Assembly: GCA_028707125.1 (NCBI GenBank)
Contig: JAQTUX010000001.1
Span: 990,023-1,054,022, forward strand
Reading direction: 5' to 3'
Length of the DNA: 64,000 bases
Source: Candidatus Omnitrophota bacterium
GTDB taxonomy: Bacteria > Omnitrophota > Gorgyraeia > Gygaellales > JAQTUX01
The notes under the pieces: model-generated
What the model was told of the DNA's origin: nothing
What the model saw: the letters and a program-made list of their open reading frames with translations, nothing else
Databases searched by the model: none
Part shown: piece after piece, positions 33,971 through 43,075 of the stretch
Layout of the letters: the number at the start of each line of letters is the position of its first letter
Numbering within the stretch: the stretch's first letter is position 1
Made by a program: the position numbers and the translations under genes

Positions 33971-35470
33971 ATGATATATCCTGACAAGAAAACATTTTTA
34001 AGGTTGAGTAAGAAGGGTAACCTGATCCCGGTCTATAAGAACATAAACGCTGACCTGGATACGCCGGTTTCCGCGTATCTTAAGGTGGCGGATGAGCCGT
34101 ATTCTTTTCTTCTGGAATCGGTTGAAGGCAGAGAGAAGATAGCCAGGTTCTCTTTTCTCGGTCACGGCCCCGCGCTGGTTATTAAGCTGAAAGACAAGAA
34201 ATTATGGATTTTAGACAGGCGCGGAGGATACAAGCCGCAAAAAGCCGTCAAGCTTGAGAATTGCGATCCGCTTAAGGAGATCAAAAAGATAAGCAGCCGG
34301 TTTAAATTCGTAAATCTTCCCGGCCTCCCGCGGTATTGCGGCGGATTCGTGGGGTACCTAGGATACGATACCATAGGCCTGTTCGAGCCGCGCCTGTATG
34401 AAGGCATCAGGAAGAACAGGGACGACCTCAAGCTGCCGGATATGGCATTTATGCTCTGCGATACTGTTACGGTATTTGACCACGCCAACCACCAGATGAA
34501 AATAGTCGTCAACGCCGACCTTTCCGCGGCAGGCACTAGAAAGGCGAAATTGGAACGCTATGATGACGCCGTCAAAACGATAAACCGGATAGAGGCCCGC
34601 CTTAATAAGCCGCTTAAAGCGGAACGCAAAGCAACAATCAGCCATAAACGCCTTAAAGTAGCGTCTAATTTCTCCAGGAAAGATTTTAAAGAAATGGTTT
34701 TGAAGGGAAAAGAGCGCATAAAGGAAGGGGATATAATACAGGTTGTCCTGTCGCAGAGGCTTAATGCCCGTGTTTATGAGAAACCGTTACATATATACAG
34801 GAAGCTGCGCAGGGTTAATCCCTCTCCCTATATGTATTATCTTAATCTCAAGGATTCTATAATCATAGGCTCTTCTCCTGAACTACTCGTGCGCTGCGAG
34901 AACGGCCTGGTAGAAACGAGGCCTATCGCGGGGACAAGGCCGCGGGGCAGGGACGCTCAAGAGGACAGCCGGCTGGAAAAAGAGCTGCTTCAGGATAAAA
35001 AAGAGCTGGCAGAACATTTAATGCTTGTCGATCTTGGCCGCAATGACCTGGGCAGGGTATGCGGGTACGGCAAGGTAAAGGTTAAGGAATTTATGCGGGT
35101 GGAGAAATATTCTCACGTTATGCACATTGTCAGCAGCGTAGCAGGATTGCTTTCGCCAAATAAGGACATTTATGATACAATAAGCGCGACTTTCCCCGCG
35201 GGTACTGTGTCGGGCAGCCCTAAGATACGGGCGATGGAAATAATCAACGAATTGGAAAACCTCAGGCGCGGCCCGTACGCGGGGGCGGTGGCTTATTTCA
35301 GTTTTTCCGGCAACCTTGACAGCTGCATTATCATAAGGACGATAATAATAAAGAACAAAACGGCCTATATACAGGCAGGCGCGGGCATTGTCGCCGATTC
35401 CGTGCCGGAGCGTGAATATCGCGAGACGCTGAATAAGGCCAGGGCGCTTATTGAAGCGATTAACGCGTAA
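33971..35470 (+). CDS. trpE: Anthranilate synthase component I
   Basis: Converts chorismate to anthranilate with a glutaminase partner (TrpG), which is not in the window. The N-terminal LLES motif of the tryptophan-inhibition site is present (SFLLESVEG). The chorismate-binding core shows [57 protein letters not shown] and [14 protein letters not shown]. 499 residues, standard for TrpE rather than PabB. The start is ATG 33971, with its Shine-Dalgarno inside the repeat. It follows hisI and precedes rpsP. The last codons merge into a repeat fragment. Confidence 0.94.
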   Translation: MIYPDKKTFLRLSKKGNLIPVYKNINADLDTPVSAYLKVADEPYSFLLESVEGREKIARFSFLGHGPALVIKLKDKKLWILDRRGGYKPQKAVKLENCDPLKEIKKISSRFKFVNLPGLPRYCGGFVGYLGYDTIGLFEPRLYEGIRKNRDDLKLPDMAFMLCDTVTVFDHANHQMKIVVNADLSAAGTRKAKLERYDDAVKTINRIEARLNKPLKAERKATISHKRLKVASNFSRKDFKEMVLKGKERIKEGDIIQVVLSQRLNARVYEKPLHIYRKLRRVNPSPYMYYLNLKDSIIIGSSPELLVRCENGLVETRPIAGTRPRGRDAQEDSRLEKELLQDKKELAEHLMLVDLGRNDLGRVCGYGKVKVKEFMRVEKYSHVMHIVSSVAGLLSPNKDIYDTISATFPAGTVSGSPKIRAMEIINELENLRRGPYAGAVAYFSFSGNLDSCIIIRTIIIKNKTAYIQAGAGIVADSVPEREYRETLNKARALIEAINA

Positions 35471-35492
35471 AGCGAAAAGCGCGAAACCAAAA
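35465..35492 (+). repeat. Fragment of the AGCGTAAAACGTAAAGCG repeat family
   Basis: GCGTAAAGCGAAAAGCGCG, then AAACCAAAA, matches the left-arm interior of the 114-bp repeats at 25891 and 45853. It overlaps the trpE stop and leads directly into the rpsP ribosome-binding site AAGGAG. Confidence 0.65.
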
Positions 35493-35505
35493 AAAAGGAG
35501 AAAAG

Positions 35506-35757
35506 ATGTCGCTAATGATAAGATTGAGAAGGATAGCCGATACTAAGGGCGCGCATTGTTTCAGGGTAGTTGCCATAGCAAAGGAGCGCTCCAGGGACGG
35601 CAGGAACATTGAGGAATTGGGATTTTACGACCCCAGAAGCAATCCTCCCGTTATAAAGATCAACAGGGAGAGGATAGAGCACTGGATAAAGAACGGAGCC
35701 CAGTTAAGCAACACAGTCAAGGACCTTATGAAAAAGACGAAAAAAGGGGGTAAATAA
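35506..35757 (+). CDS. rpsP: 30S ribosomal protein S16
   Basis: Small-subunit assembly protein. The 83 residues begin MSLMIRLRRIADTKGAHCFRVV and include RDGRNIEELGFYDPRSNPP, INRERIEHWIKNGAQLSNTV and a basic tail. AAGGAG lies seven bases upstream of the ATG. The usual neighbours (KH protein, rimM, trmD, rplS) are absent. Instead it is followed by yajC with a one-base overlap, so the ribosomal gene has been relocated or the cluster broken up. Confidence 0.95.
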   Translation: MSLMIRLRRIADTKGAHCFRVVAIAKERSRDGRNIEELGFYDPRSNPPVIKINRERIEHWIKNGAQLSNTVKDLMKKTKKGGK

Positions 35758-36032
35758 TGCAGCCGGCAGCCCAGTCAGCAGGATTGATCAATTTCATACC
35801 TTTAATTTTGATATTTCTGGTTTTCTATTTTCTGCTTATCAAGCCGCAGAAACAAAAGGAAAAGGAACACCAGAAGATGATACACGGCCTGGAAAGGAAT
35901 AACGAGGTGGTCACGACAGGCGGTGTTCACGGGACCATAGTCGGCGTCAAAGAGAAAACATTCATACTCAGGGTGGATGAAAACGTAAAGATCGAAATAG
36001 AAAAATCGGCTGTGGCATCCCTGTTGAAATAA
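35757..36032 (+). CDS. yajC: Preprotein translocase accessory subunit YajC
   Basis: Small single-pass membrane protein associated with SecDF. 91 residues: a transmembrane segment (about 10-27, FIPLILIFLVFYFLLIKPQ), the family's KPQKQKEKEHQKMI, then NNEVVTTGGVHGTIVGVKE and a short basic/acidic C-terminus. The ATG shares its A with the rpsP stop. It stands directly upstream of secDF, the normal arrangement. Confidence 0.94.
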   Translation: MQPAAQSAGLINFIPLILIFLVFYFLLIKPQKQKEKEHQKMIHGLERNNEVVTTGGVHGTIVGVKEKTFILRVDENVKIEIEKSAVASLLK

Positions 36033-36049
36033 CATCAAAAGGCGCGGAT

Positions 36050-38257
36050 ATGAAAAATAAACTTTTATTCAGAAGCGTACTGATAATCGCGGTCCTGATC
36101 ATCTCGCTGTATTATACATTCCCGCTTGGCAAAAGGATCAATCTCGGCCTTGACTTAAAGGGCGGGATGCACCTTGTCCTGCAGGTCGATACGTCAAAGT
36201 TAAGCGATAAGGAGAAATATGACGCGGTTGACCGCGCCATTGAGGTAGTCAGGAACAGGATAGACCAATTCGGCGTGAGCGAACCGGTTATCCAGCGGCA
36301 GGGAGAAAACGGCATCGTAGTCCAGCTTCCCGGCGTAACAGACAGGAAAAGAGCCATAGATCTGATCGGTAAGACGGCCCTGCTTGAGTTTAAGCTCGTA
36401 TCGCAGGATCCCGAGGCGCTGAAGCAGGCGGTAGAAGGCAATGTAGCTCCGGAATATGAACTGAAATACATCAAGGAAGATTCGCGATCAGAACCGCTTT
36501 TACTGCATAAGGAGGCGGTCATTATGGGAGATGCCTTGACAACGGCATCGGCGGCATTTGATTCCAGCCGTTTTGGCGAGCCCATAGTCAGGATCGCCTT
36601 TAATCCCGAAGGGGCAAAGAAATTCGCCCAGATCACAAAGGACAACGTAGGCAGGCAGCTGGCAATAGTGCTTGACGGCAATGTCCAGTCGGCGCCGCGC
36701 ATAAACGAACCTATCCCCTCCGGCGAGGCGGTCATAAGCGGCAGATTTAACGTTGAAAAGGCGCAGGACCTGGCAATAGTGCTTCGCGTCGGCGCCTTGC
36801 CCGCGCCGATGCGTATAGAGGAAGAGCGCACCATAGGGCCGCTTCTGGGGCAGGATTCCGTCAAGAGCGGAATAAAGGCGAGCGCGATAGGCGGATCCAT
36901 TGTGCTCGCGTTTATGATAGTATATTATTTGCTCTCCGGCCTGGTTGCTTCCATTGCCTTGATCTTCAATCTTTTTATCATACTCGGCACGCTTGGCCTG
37001 CTTCCTGTCATCTTGAGCAATTTCTCAGCCACGCTTACGCTTCCCGGCATAGCCGGTATAGTACTCACCCTGGGTATGGCGGTAGATGCTAATGTGCTTA
37101 TAAATGAAAGAATAAGAGAGGAATTGAGGTCGGGCAAATCCCTGAGGTCATCCATATCCTCCGGGTATGGCAAGGCATTCAGCGCTATTCTTGATTCCAA
37201 TATAACCACGCTGATAGCGGCATTCTTTCTATTCCAGTTCGGCACAGGCCCTATAAGAGGATTCGCGGTAACGCTTACCATAGGCCTTATGGCAAGCATG
37301 TTTACCGCTATAGTGGTGACCAGGCACATCTTTGAACTGCTGCTTTTAAGCCCGAAATTCACATCCTTGCGCATGCTTAACTTCGCCAGAGACACAAAGA
37401 TCGATTTTATCGCGAAGCGAAAGATTTGCTACGTTGTCTCCGCCATAGTAATAACCGCGGGACTGGTCAGCTTCGCGATAAAGGGCAAGGACGCCTACGG
37501 AATAGATTTTTCAGAGGGCCAGATCCAGGAATACGCCTTCAAAGAGCCGATAGCGATGGAGGACTTGAGGTCCGCCCTGATATCTTCGGGGCTGCAGGAC
37601 GCGTCTATCCAGAAATTCAAAGATAACCCCAAAGTGGTTATGATACGCACAAAAACAGACACCTCCGAAGCCGTATCAGAAATATTCGGCAGGAAATTCC
37701 CCGCGAACACTTTTGAGATCATGCGCATTGAAAATGTCGGCCCTTCCGTGGGAAAACAGCTGAGAGGCAGGGCGATCTGGGCGATACTATGGGCTATGGC
37801 CGGCATACTGGTTTATGTAGGCATCAGGTTCAAGCATTTTGACTTTGCGATCGCGGGAGTCATCGCCTTGCTCCACGATGTCTTTGTCGCCATGGGCGTT
37901 CTCCTGCTTACCGGCAGGCAGATAGACCTTTTGATCGTCACGGCCCTGCTTACCATTGCCGGTTATTCCATAAATGATACGATAGTGATCTACGACAGGG
38001 TCAGGGAAAACGCGCGCATGTTGCGCAAATACACGCTTCGCGATCTGATAAACTTAAGCGTCAACCAGACGATGAGCCGTACCATACTTACTTCGCTGCT
38101 GACCTTATTCGTTGTCCTGGCGCTGTTTCTCTACGGCGGGGAGGTCCTGCACAGCTTTTCCTTTGTCTTGATCGTCGGCTTTATATCGGGGGTATATTCT
38201 ACGGTTTTTATCGCGTCGGCGCTTGTGCTTGCCTGGAACAGAAGAAAGACCCTTTGA
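36050..38257 (+). CDS. secDF: Protein translocase subunit SecDF (fused)
   Basis: Twelve-pass proton-driven motor that pulls exported proteins through SecYEG. SecD covers about residues 1-450: LGLDLKGGMHLVLQVD, the P1 head domain, then GIAGIVLTLGMAVDANVLINERIREE. SecF covers the remainder, with GIDFSEGQIQEYAF, a small head domain, ALLTIAGYSINDTIVIYDRVRE and TSLLTLFVVLALFLYGG. The fusion (735 residues) is common in several phyla. The TGA stop is in the same reading frame as the downstream mfd start, 12 bases away. Confidence 0.95.
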   Translation: MKNKLLFRSVLIIAVLIISLYYTFPLGKRINLGLDLKGGMHLVLQVDTSKLSDKEKYDAVDRAIEVVRNRIDQFGVSEPVIQRQGENGIVVQLPGVTDRKRAIDLIGKTALLEFKLVSQDPEALKQAVEGNVAPEYELKYIKEDSRSEPLLLHKEAVIMGDALTTASAAFDSSRFGEPIVRIAFNPEGAKKFAQITKDNVGRQLAIVLDGNVQSAPRINEPIPSGEAVISGRFNVEKAQDLAIVLRVGALPAPMRIEEERTIGPLLGQDSVKSGIKASAIGGSIVLAFMIVYYLLSGLVASIALIFNLFIILGTLGLLPVILSNFSATLTLPGIAGIVLTLGMAVDANVLINERIREELRSGKSLRSSISSGYGKAFSAILDSNITTLIAAFFLFQFGTGPIRGFAVTLTIGLMASMFTAIVVTRHIFELLLLSPKFTSLRMLNFARDTKIDFIAKRKICYVVSAIVITAGLVSFAIKGKDAYGIDFSEGQIQEYAFKEPIAMEDLRSALISSGLQDASIQKFKDNPKVVMIRTKTDTSEAVSEIFGRKFPANTFEIMRIENVGPSVGKQLRGRAIWAILWAMAGILVYVGIRFKHFDFAIAGVIALLHDVFVAMGVLLLTGRQIDLLIVTALLTIAGYSINDTIVIYDRVRENARMLRKYTLRDLINLSVNQTMSRTILTSLLTLFVVLALFLYGGEVLHSFSFVLIVGFISGVYSTVFIASALVLAWNRRKTL

Positions 38258-38269
38258 TACCCACCCGTT

Positions 38270-40156
38270 ATGTTCAAATCTCTCAAGTTCCACAAAGGCC
38301 AGGAGATTGAAACTCAGGCGATCTCAGGGCAGCTGGTTGATTTCGGGTATAAGCGCCGGCAGTCCGTAGATGAAGAAGGCGACTTCTCCATACGCGGCCA
38401 CATCATAGACCTGTTCCCCATTACATTTGAACTGCCCGTAAGGATCGAGCTGGAGATAAATACGATCAGCAAGATCTATACTTACGCCGTATCAACCGGA
38501 GAGAATATATATGAACACGATATCATAGTAGTCCTTCCCCGTAAATCAGAACGCAAAGCCAACATAAACATATTCAGCGAAGATTTTCCTTCTTCTAATT
38601 TCGTAGATCTAAGCGTGGGGGATTACGCCGTCCACGTGAGGCACGGCATCGGTATATTCAAAGGCAAAGAAAAGATCAAGGCCGCGGAAGGGCGCGAGGA
38701 ACACCTGGTGATAGAATATGAAAATAAAGAGCGCTTGTTTGTCCCCATGCAGGAAGCGCACCTTGTGCAGAAATACCTTGCCTTCGGTTCAAGAAGGCCC
38801 AGGTTAAACCGGCTCGGCTCAAAGGAATGGCTCAGGATCAAACAAAGGGCCGGCAAAGGCATACAGAAATACGCGCTGGACCTGCTTCATCTTGAGTCCA
38901 TGAGGCAGCTGCTTAAGGGATTTAAGTTCTCGCGAGATACCGACTGGCAGGAACGGTTTGAGAAGACATTCCCTTTTGAAGATACGCCTGACCAGATAAC
39001 CGCGGCTGCCGAGACAAAGAAAGATATGGAGTCGGAGAAGCCGATGGACCGGCTCATATGCGGAGAGGTCGGCTATGGCAAAACAGAAGTGGCGATGCGC
39101 GCCGCCTTCAAGGCGGTTATGGACAATAAGCAGGTGGCGATGCTTGTGCCTACGACCATACTTGCCGAACAGCACTATTATAACTTCTGCTCACGCCTCA
39201 AAGAATTCCCCATAAGAGTTGAGATGCTCAGCCGCTTTAAGACCGGCTCCCAGCAGCGCGGCATAACAGAGGGCCTGAAAGACGGCTCTGTTGATATAGT
39301 GGTAGGAACGCACCGGCTCCTGGGAGACGATATACATTTCAGGGATTTGGGGCTGGTCATAATTGATGAAGAACAGCGTTTTGGCGTAAAGGCAAAAGAA
39401 AAGCTTAAGACATTGCGCCTTTCGGTAGATGTGTTGACCCTTACGGCAACTCCCATACCGCGCACGCTTTATATGAGCCTTATGGGGGCCAAGGATATGT
39501 CACAGGTTAATACCCCGCCAAAAAACCGTATCCCTGTGGCGACATATGTGGTAGAATATGATGAAAATCTGATAAGACAGGCGGTATTGAGGGAGAAAAA
39601 ACGCAAAGGCCAGGCCTATTTTGTGCATAATCAGGTCTATGACATAGAGCGCACCTTGGAGAGAATAAAGGCAATACTACCCGGCAGCATAAAGGCTGCT
39701 TATGCTCACGGCCAGATGCCCCCGAAAATACTTGAAAAGGTAATGCTTGATTTCATAAAAGGCGGTATAGACGTGCTCGTATGCACCTCTATTATTGAAT
39801 CGGGCATTGATATCCCCAACGTAAACACTATAATTATAGACAATGCCGAGGCGTTCGGACTGGCAGACCTGCATCAGCTTCGCGGCAGGGTAGGCAGGTT
39901 TAACAGGCGCGCCTACGCTTACCTTCTGGTCTCCAGGGCGGCGTCTTTAAGCGGCGAGTCAAAAAAGCGCCTCGCGGCGATAGAACAATATTCTCATCTC
40001 GGTTCAGGGTTCAGCATCGCCATGGAAGACCTTGAGATCAGGGGCGCGGGCAATATCCTGGGCACCGAGCAGCATGGTTTTATAATGGCGGTCGGCTTTG
40101 ACCTTTATTGCCGCCTGTTAAGGCAGGCAGTCGCGAATTATAAGCAGATAACGTAA
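38270..40156 (+). CDS. mfd: Truncated transcription-repair coupling factor (mini-Mfd)
   Basis: A 628-residue Mfd-type translocase, about half the usual 1100-1150. Residues 1-90 match only the D1b part of the UvrB-homology module (LVDFGYKRR, GDFSIRGHIIDLFP). They join directly to the RNA-polymerase-interacting domain (LSVGDYAVHVRHGIGIFKG, 114-132) and the RecG-like translocase. Walker A is GEVGYGKT (265-272) and Walker B DEEQ (366-369); HQLRGRVGRFNRRAYAYL carries motif VI. D1a, D2 and D3 are missing, as is the C-terminal D7 regulatory domain. No Shine-Dalgarno sequence precedes the ATG; re-initiation after secDF is likely. Confidence 0.9.
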   Translation: MFKSLKFHKGQEIETQAISGQLVDFGYKRRQSVDEEGDFSIRGHIIDLFPITFELPVRIELEINTISKIYTYAVSTGENIYEHDIIVVLPRKSERKANINIFSEDFPSSNFVDLSVGDYAVHVRHGIGIFKGKEKIKAAEGREEHLVIEYENKERLFVPMQEAHLVQKYLAFGSRRPRLNRLGSKEWLRIKQRAGKGIQKYALDLLHLESMRQLLKGFKFSRDTDWQERFEKTFPFEDTPDQITAAAETKKDMESEKPMDRLICGEVGYGKTEVAMRAAFKAVMDNKQVAMLVPTTILAEQHYYNFCSRLKEFPIRVEMLSRFKTGSQQRGITEGLKDGSVDIVVGTHRLLGDDIHFRDLGLVIIDEEQRFGVKAKEKLKTLRLSVDVLTLTATPIPRTLYMSLMGAKDMSQVNTPPKNRIPVATYVVEYDENLIRQAVLREKKRKGQAYFVHNQVYDIERTLERIKAILPGSIKAAYAHGQMPPKILEKVMLDFIKGGIDVLVCTSIIESGIDIPNVNTIIIDNAEAFGLADLHQLRGRVGRFNRRAYAYLLVSRAASLSGESKKRLAAIEQYSHLGSGFSIAMEDLEIRGAGNILGTEQHGFIMAVGFDLYCRLLRQAVANYKQIT

Positions 40157-40175
40157 AATTAAACACATTGTCATA

Positions 40176-41072
40176 ATGTATAACAAAACTGTATTTCTAA
40201 TCTTAAGTTTTATCTTACTGACCTCTCCCGTATTCGCTGAGAGGATAGTGGCTATCGTAAACGATGATATCGTGACCGAGTCGGAATTAGAGGGCTTCAT
40301 TCAATTTACTGAGCTTGAATTGTCCTCGCGCTATGAGGGAAAAGGCCTGGAGGAACAAATGGCGCTTGTGCGCAAGGACGCGCTCAATACGATAATTGAG
40401 AACAAGCTCATACTCCAGCAGGCAAAGAAAGAAGGCGCCCAGGTTACAAAGCGCGCGCTTGACAAACGCGTGGAAGAGATAAAAAAGAGGTATCCGTCTG
40501 AAGAGCTCTTCAGGATGTATCTGATCCAGCGCGGGCTGACGCAGTCGGATATTGAAGAGAGGATAACGGCTCAGATGCTTATAAAGGGCTTTATGGAAAT
40601 GAAATTTGAGTCAAACGTGCACGTTTCTCCCGCGGAGATAACGCGTTATTATAAAGAGCACGGCGATGAAATAAAGAAGCCGCAAATGAGAAAGGTCTCG
40701 GCGCTGGCCATCAAAGACAAAGACGCGCTTTACGGCGCCCTTAACAGGATAAGAACAGGCGGCGGCTTTAAAGAGGCTGCCGATGGCGAAACGGCAAGCT
40801 TTATAGATATGGGTATTGTGAGCGAAAAAACGTTAAGAAAAGAATTCGACGAGCTGGTTTTCAGGCCCGCCTCACCGGGTATTACCGATCATATTGAAGT
40901 CGACGGCGTATATTACGTATTCAAAATAGATGAGATCATGCCTGAAGAGCGGCTGGCCCTGGATGAGGCGCAGCCGCAGATAAAGGCGATCATTTCGTAT
41001 AACAAGGTCACCAATAAGATCAAATCCTGGTTGAAAGAAGTCAAGGAAAGATCGTATATCGCGATCAAATGA
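40176..41072 (+). CDS. SurA-like periplasmic chaperone/peptidyl-prolyl isomerase
   Basis: A 298-residue exported protein. The signal peptide covers about residues 1-21 (SPVFA before ERIVAIVNDD). A SurA N-terminal helical domain follows (IVTESELEGFIQFTE, then LNTIIENKLILQQAKKEG and EEIKKRYPSEELFRMYL). A weakly conserved parvulin-type segment lies at about 165-275 (MRKVSALAIKDKDAL, FRPASPGITDHIEVDGVYYVFKI). It probably assists outer-membrane protein folding. It follows mfd, a combination seen in other bacteria. Whether it retains isomerase activity is unclear. Confidence 0.85.
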   Translation: MYNKTVFLILSFILLTSPVFAERIVAIVNDDIVTESELEGFIQFTELELSSRYEGKGLEEQMALVRKDALNTIIENKLILQQAKKEGAQVTKRALDKRVEEIKKRYPSEELFRMYLIQRGLTQSDIEERITAQMLIKGFMEMKFESNVHVSPAEITRYYKEHGDEIKKPQMRKVSALAIKDKDALYGALNRIRTGGGFKEAADGETASFIDMGIVSEKTLRKEFDELVFRPASPGITDHIEVDGVYYVFKIDEIMPEERLALDEAQPQIKAIISYNKVTNKIKSWLKEVKERSYIAIK

Positions 41073-41084
41073 GGAGGTGAGAGA

Positions 41085-41243
41085 ATGAGCTGGAAATTAT
41101 TCTGGCAGATAGTGTTGTTGATAGTGATAGCGGCGGTAGTCGCGTCTGCTGCCAAGGTCGGTATGCTGCGCTGCAAGTATATGGGCGGGTCTATGCAAAT
41201 GAAGATGATGCAGGGCGGGCGCCATATGATGCCGCCTAAATAG
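41085..41243 (+). CDS. 52-residue membrane protein with Met-rich tail
   Basis: A short frame behind a strong ribosome-binding site (GAGGAGGTG at 41071-41079, ATG at 41085). The N-terminal half is one transmembrane segment (WQIVLLIVIAAVVASAA). The C-terminal half is MLRCKYMGGSMQMKMMQGG followed by RHMMPPK, with one Cys and about ten Met. I recognise no family. Its fit between the surA-like gene (12-base gap) and pdxA (2-base gap) argues that it is real. Met/Cys-rich tails often bind copper or other soft metals, but that is a guess. Confidence 0.7.
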   Translation: MSWKLFWQIVLLIVIAAVVASAAKVGMLRCKYMGGSMQMKMMQGGRHMMPPK

Positions 41244-41245
41244 AC

Positions 41246-42205
41246 ATGAGGATCAAAGTCGGTATCACGATCGGTGATCCTTCGGGTATAGGGCCCGAAG
41301 TAACGGTAAAGGCGTTGTCATCTTCTTCAATAGATAACTCCGCTGATTTTACGATCATAGGAGACAAACACGCCTTTACGCGCGCGGCAGGAAGGTCAAC
41401 GCTCATAGAGCGCGGCAACGTTGATTTTATTGATTTAAGGAACCTGAACCGGAAAAATTTCGCTTTCGGCAAGGTGAGCGCGGAATACGGCCGCGCCTCA
41501 GTTGAGTATATCAATACCGCCGCGGATCTCATAAAAGCGGGCGCTATTGACTGCCTTGTAACCGCTCCTGTCAGCAAGGAAACTATTAACAAAGCAGGTT
41601 ATAGATTCCAGGGCCACACAGAATACCTCGCGGGGCTTTTTGGGGTGAAAAAATTTCTTATGATGCTTACCGCGGGGCCTCTACGCATAGGCCTGGTAAG
41701 CCGTCATATCCCCCTAAAGCAGGTAGCGCATAAGATCAGCAGGCAAGATGTAATAGATACAATCCTGTTTACCCACCGGGCGCTTAAGCAACTGTTCGGT
41801 ATTAAGAGTCCTGCAATCTTTGTCTGCGGCCTTAACCCGCACGCCTCTGACGCCGGCCTCATCGGCAAAGAAGAAATTACCGTTATAGAGCCGGCGGTAA
41901 AAGCCGCGTCAAAAATGGCAAAAGGCCTGAAAGGCCCGCTTCCGGCTGACAGCGCCGTGCTTCTGGCAAGCAGGACAAAGGGAAGCGGCCTGGTGGCGAT
42001 GTATCACGACCAGGCATTGATACCGCTTAAGCTTATAGGCGAGAATAAAGGCGTTAATCTGACCGTGGGCCTGCCTTTTGTCAGGACGTCTCCGCTTCAC
42101 GGCACCGGCTTTGATATCGCGGGAAAAAACAGGGCCGATGCCTCCTCAATGATCGAAGCCGTAAAAACCGCCATCAAATGCGCGCGTATCCTAAAAAGAG
42201 GTTAG
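41246..42205 (+). CDS. pdxA: 4-hydroxythreonine-4-phosphate dehydrogenase
   Basis: Oxidises 4-phosphohydroxy-threonine for pyridoxal phosphate synthesis, feeding PdxJ (24.0 kb). 319 residues. It has GITIGDPSGIGPEVTVKAL, the metal ligands in FQGHTEYLA, CGLNPHASDAGLIGKEE and MYHDQALIPLKLI, and VRTSPLHGTGFDIAGK. It starts two bases after the small Met-rich gene and overlaps rsmA by 28 bases. Confidence 0.95.
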   Translation: MRIKVGITIGDPSGIGPEVTVKALSSSSIDNSADFTIIGDKHAFTRAAGRSTLIERGNVDFIDLRNLNRKNFAFGKVSAEYGRASVEYINTAADLIKAGAIDCLVTAPVSKETINKAGYRFQGHTEYLAGLFGVKKFLMMLTAGPLRIGLVSRHIPLKQVAHKISRQDVIDTILFTHRALKQLFGIKSPAIFVCGLNPHASDAGLIGKEEITVIEPAVKAASKMAKGLKGPLPADSAVLLASRTKGSGLVAMYHDQALIPLKLIGENKGVNLTVGLPFVRTSPLHGTGFDIAGKNRADASSMIEAVKTAIKCARILKRG

Positions 42206-42990
42206 GCCAGAATTTCCTGGTTGAGAAGAATATCAGGAAAAAGATACTGGATATCTGTTCTTTTAAGCAGGGCGATACCGTATTGGAGATCGGCGCGGGC
42301 AGGGGAGAGATGACCTGTCTGATCGCGCCGCTGGTAAAACGGCTGATCGCCGTAGAGTTTGACAGAGATCTATGCGAAGGCCTGAAACCACGGCTGAAAG
42401 AATTCGGCAATGTTGAATTGATATGCGGCGATATCTTAAAAGTAAATATCGCCGGCCTGGGTAAGGGTAAACGCATAAAAGTATTCGGCAACATACCCTA
42501 TTATCTCACCACCCCCATCATAATCCACCTTGTCAAACACAAGAAGCATATCAGTAATGTCTATTTGACCGTGCAAAAGGAATTCGCGCGGCGCATAGTC
42601 GCAAAACCCGGCTCAAAAGATTACAGCTCATTCAGTATTTACTGCGGTTATTACCTGATGCCGCGTCTTGACTTTGTTATCTCCAGGGGGTGTTTCTACC
42701 CTGTCCCTAAAGTAGATTCGGCGTTTTTGAATATTGAAGTAAGGAGAAGGCCTCCTTGCATAGCCGGCAATGAGGAGTTTTTCTTTAAAATTGTCAGAGC
42801 CGCCTTTAACCAGCGCAGGAAAACCCTGAAAAACTCCCTCAAGAAGATCATCGATCCCGTGGAACTATCTTCAATTCTGGCAAAACGCGGCCTGAGGCCG
42901 GATATAAGAGCCGAGAAGTTAAGCATAGACGATTTCGCCTATATAAGCAGGAAATTTTTGACCCAGAAAAAAGATATACGAATATGTTGA
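42178..42990 (+). CDS. rsmA: 16S rRNA (adenine1518-N6/adenine1519-N6)-dimethyltransferase
   Basis: Dimethylates two adjacent adenines in the 3' terminal hairpin of 16S rRNA during 30S maturation. The 270-residue protein has KKRLGQNFLVEKNI, the SAM-binding VLEIGAGRGEMT, acidic loop ICGDILKV and the catalytic NIPYYLTTPI. The ATG lies 28 bases inside pdxA. Its last codons overlap the -35 box of the guaB promoter. Confidence 0.96.
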   Translation: MRAYPKKRLGQNFLVEKNIRKKILDICSFKQGDTVLEIGAGRGEMTCLIAPLVKRLIAVEFDRDLCEGLKPRLKEFGNVELICGDILKVNIAGLGKGKRIKVFGNIPYYLTTPIIIHLVKHKKHISNVYLTVQKEFARRIVAKPGSKDYSSFSIYCGYYLMPRLDFVISRGCFYPVPKVDSAFLNIEVRRRPPCIAGNEEFFFKIVRAAFNQRRKTLKNSLKKIIDPVELSSILAKRGLRPDIRAEKLSIDDFAYISRKFLTQKKDIRIC

Positions 42991-43015
42991 CAACCTGCCA
43001 TAAATCGTATATAAT
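42987..43015 (+). promoter_or_regulatory. Consensus sigma70-type promoter of guaB-guaA
   Basis: TTGACA (42987-42992) and TATAAT (43010-43015) with a 17-base spacer, a full consensus match. The -35 box overlaps the rsmA stop. A start near 43022 gives a leader of about 54 nt before guaB. No purine-riboswitch structure was recognised in that leader. Confidence 0.85.
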
Positions 43016-43075
43016 TTCTCATCGGTAATTCCGGTATTTTTTCACATAAATATCTGCAAACAAAGGGGTTAACAA

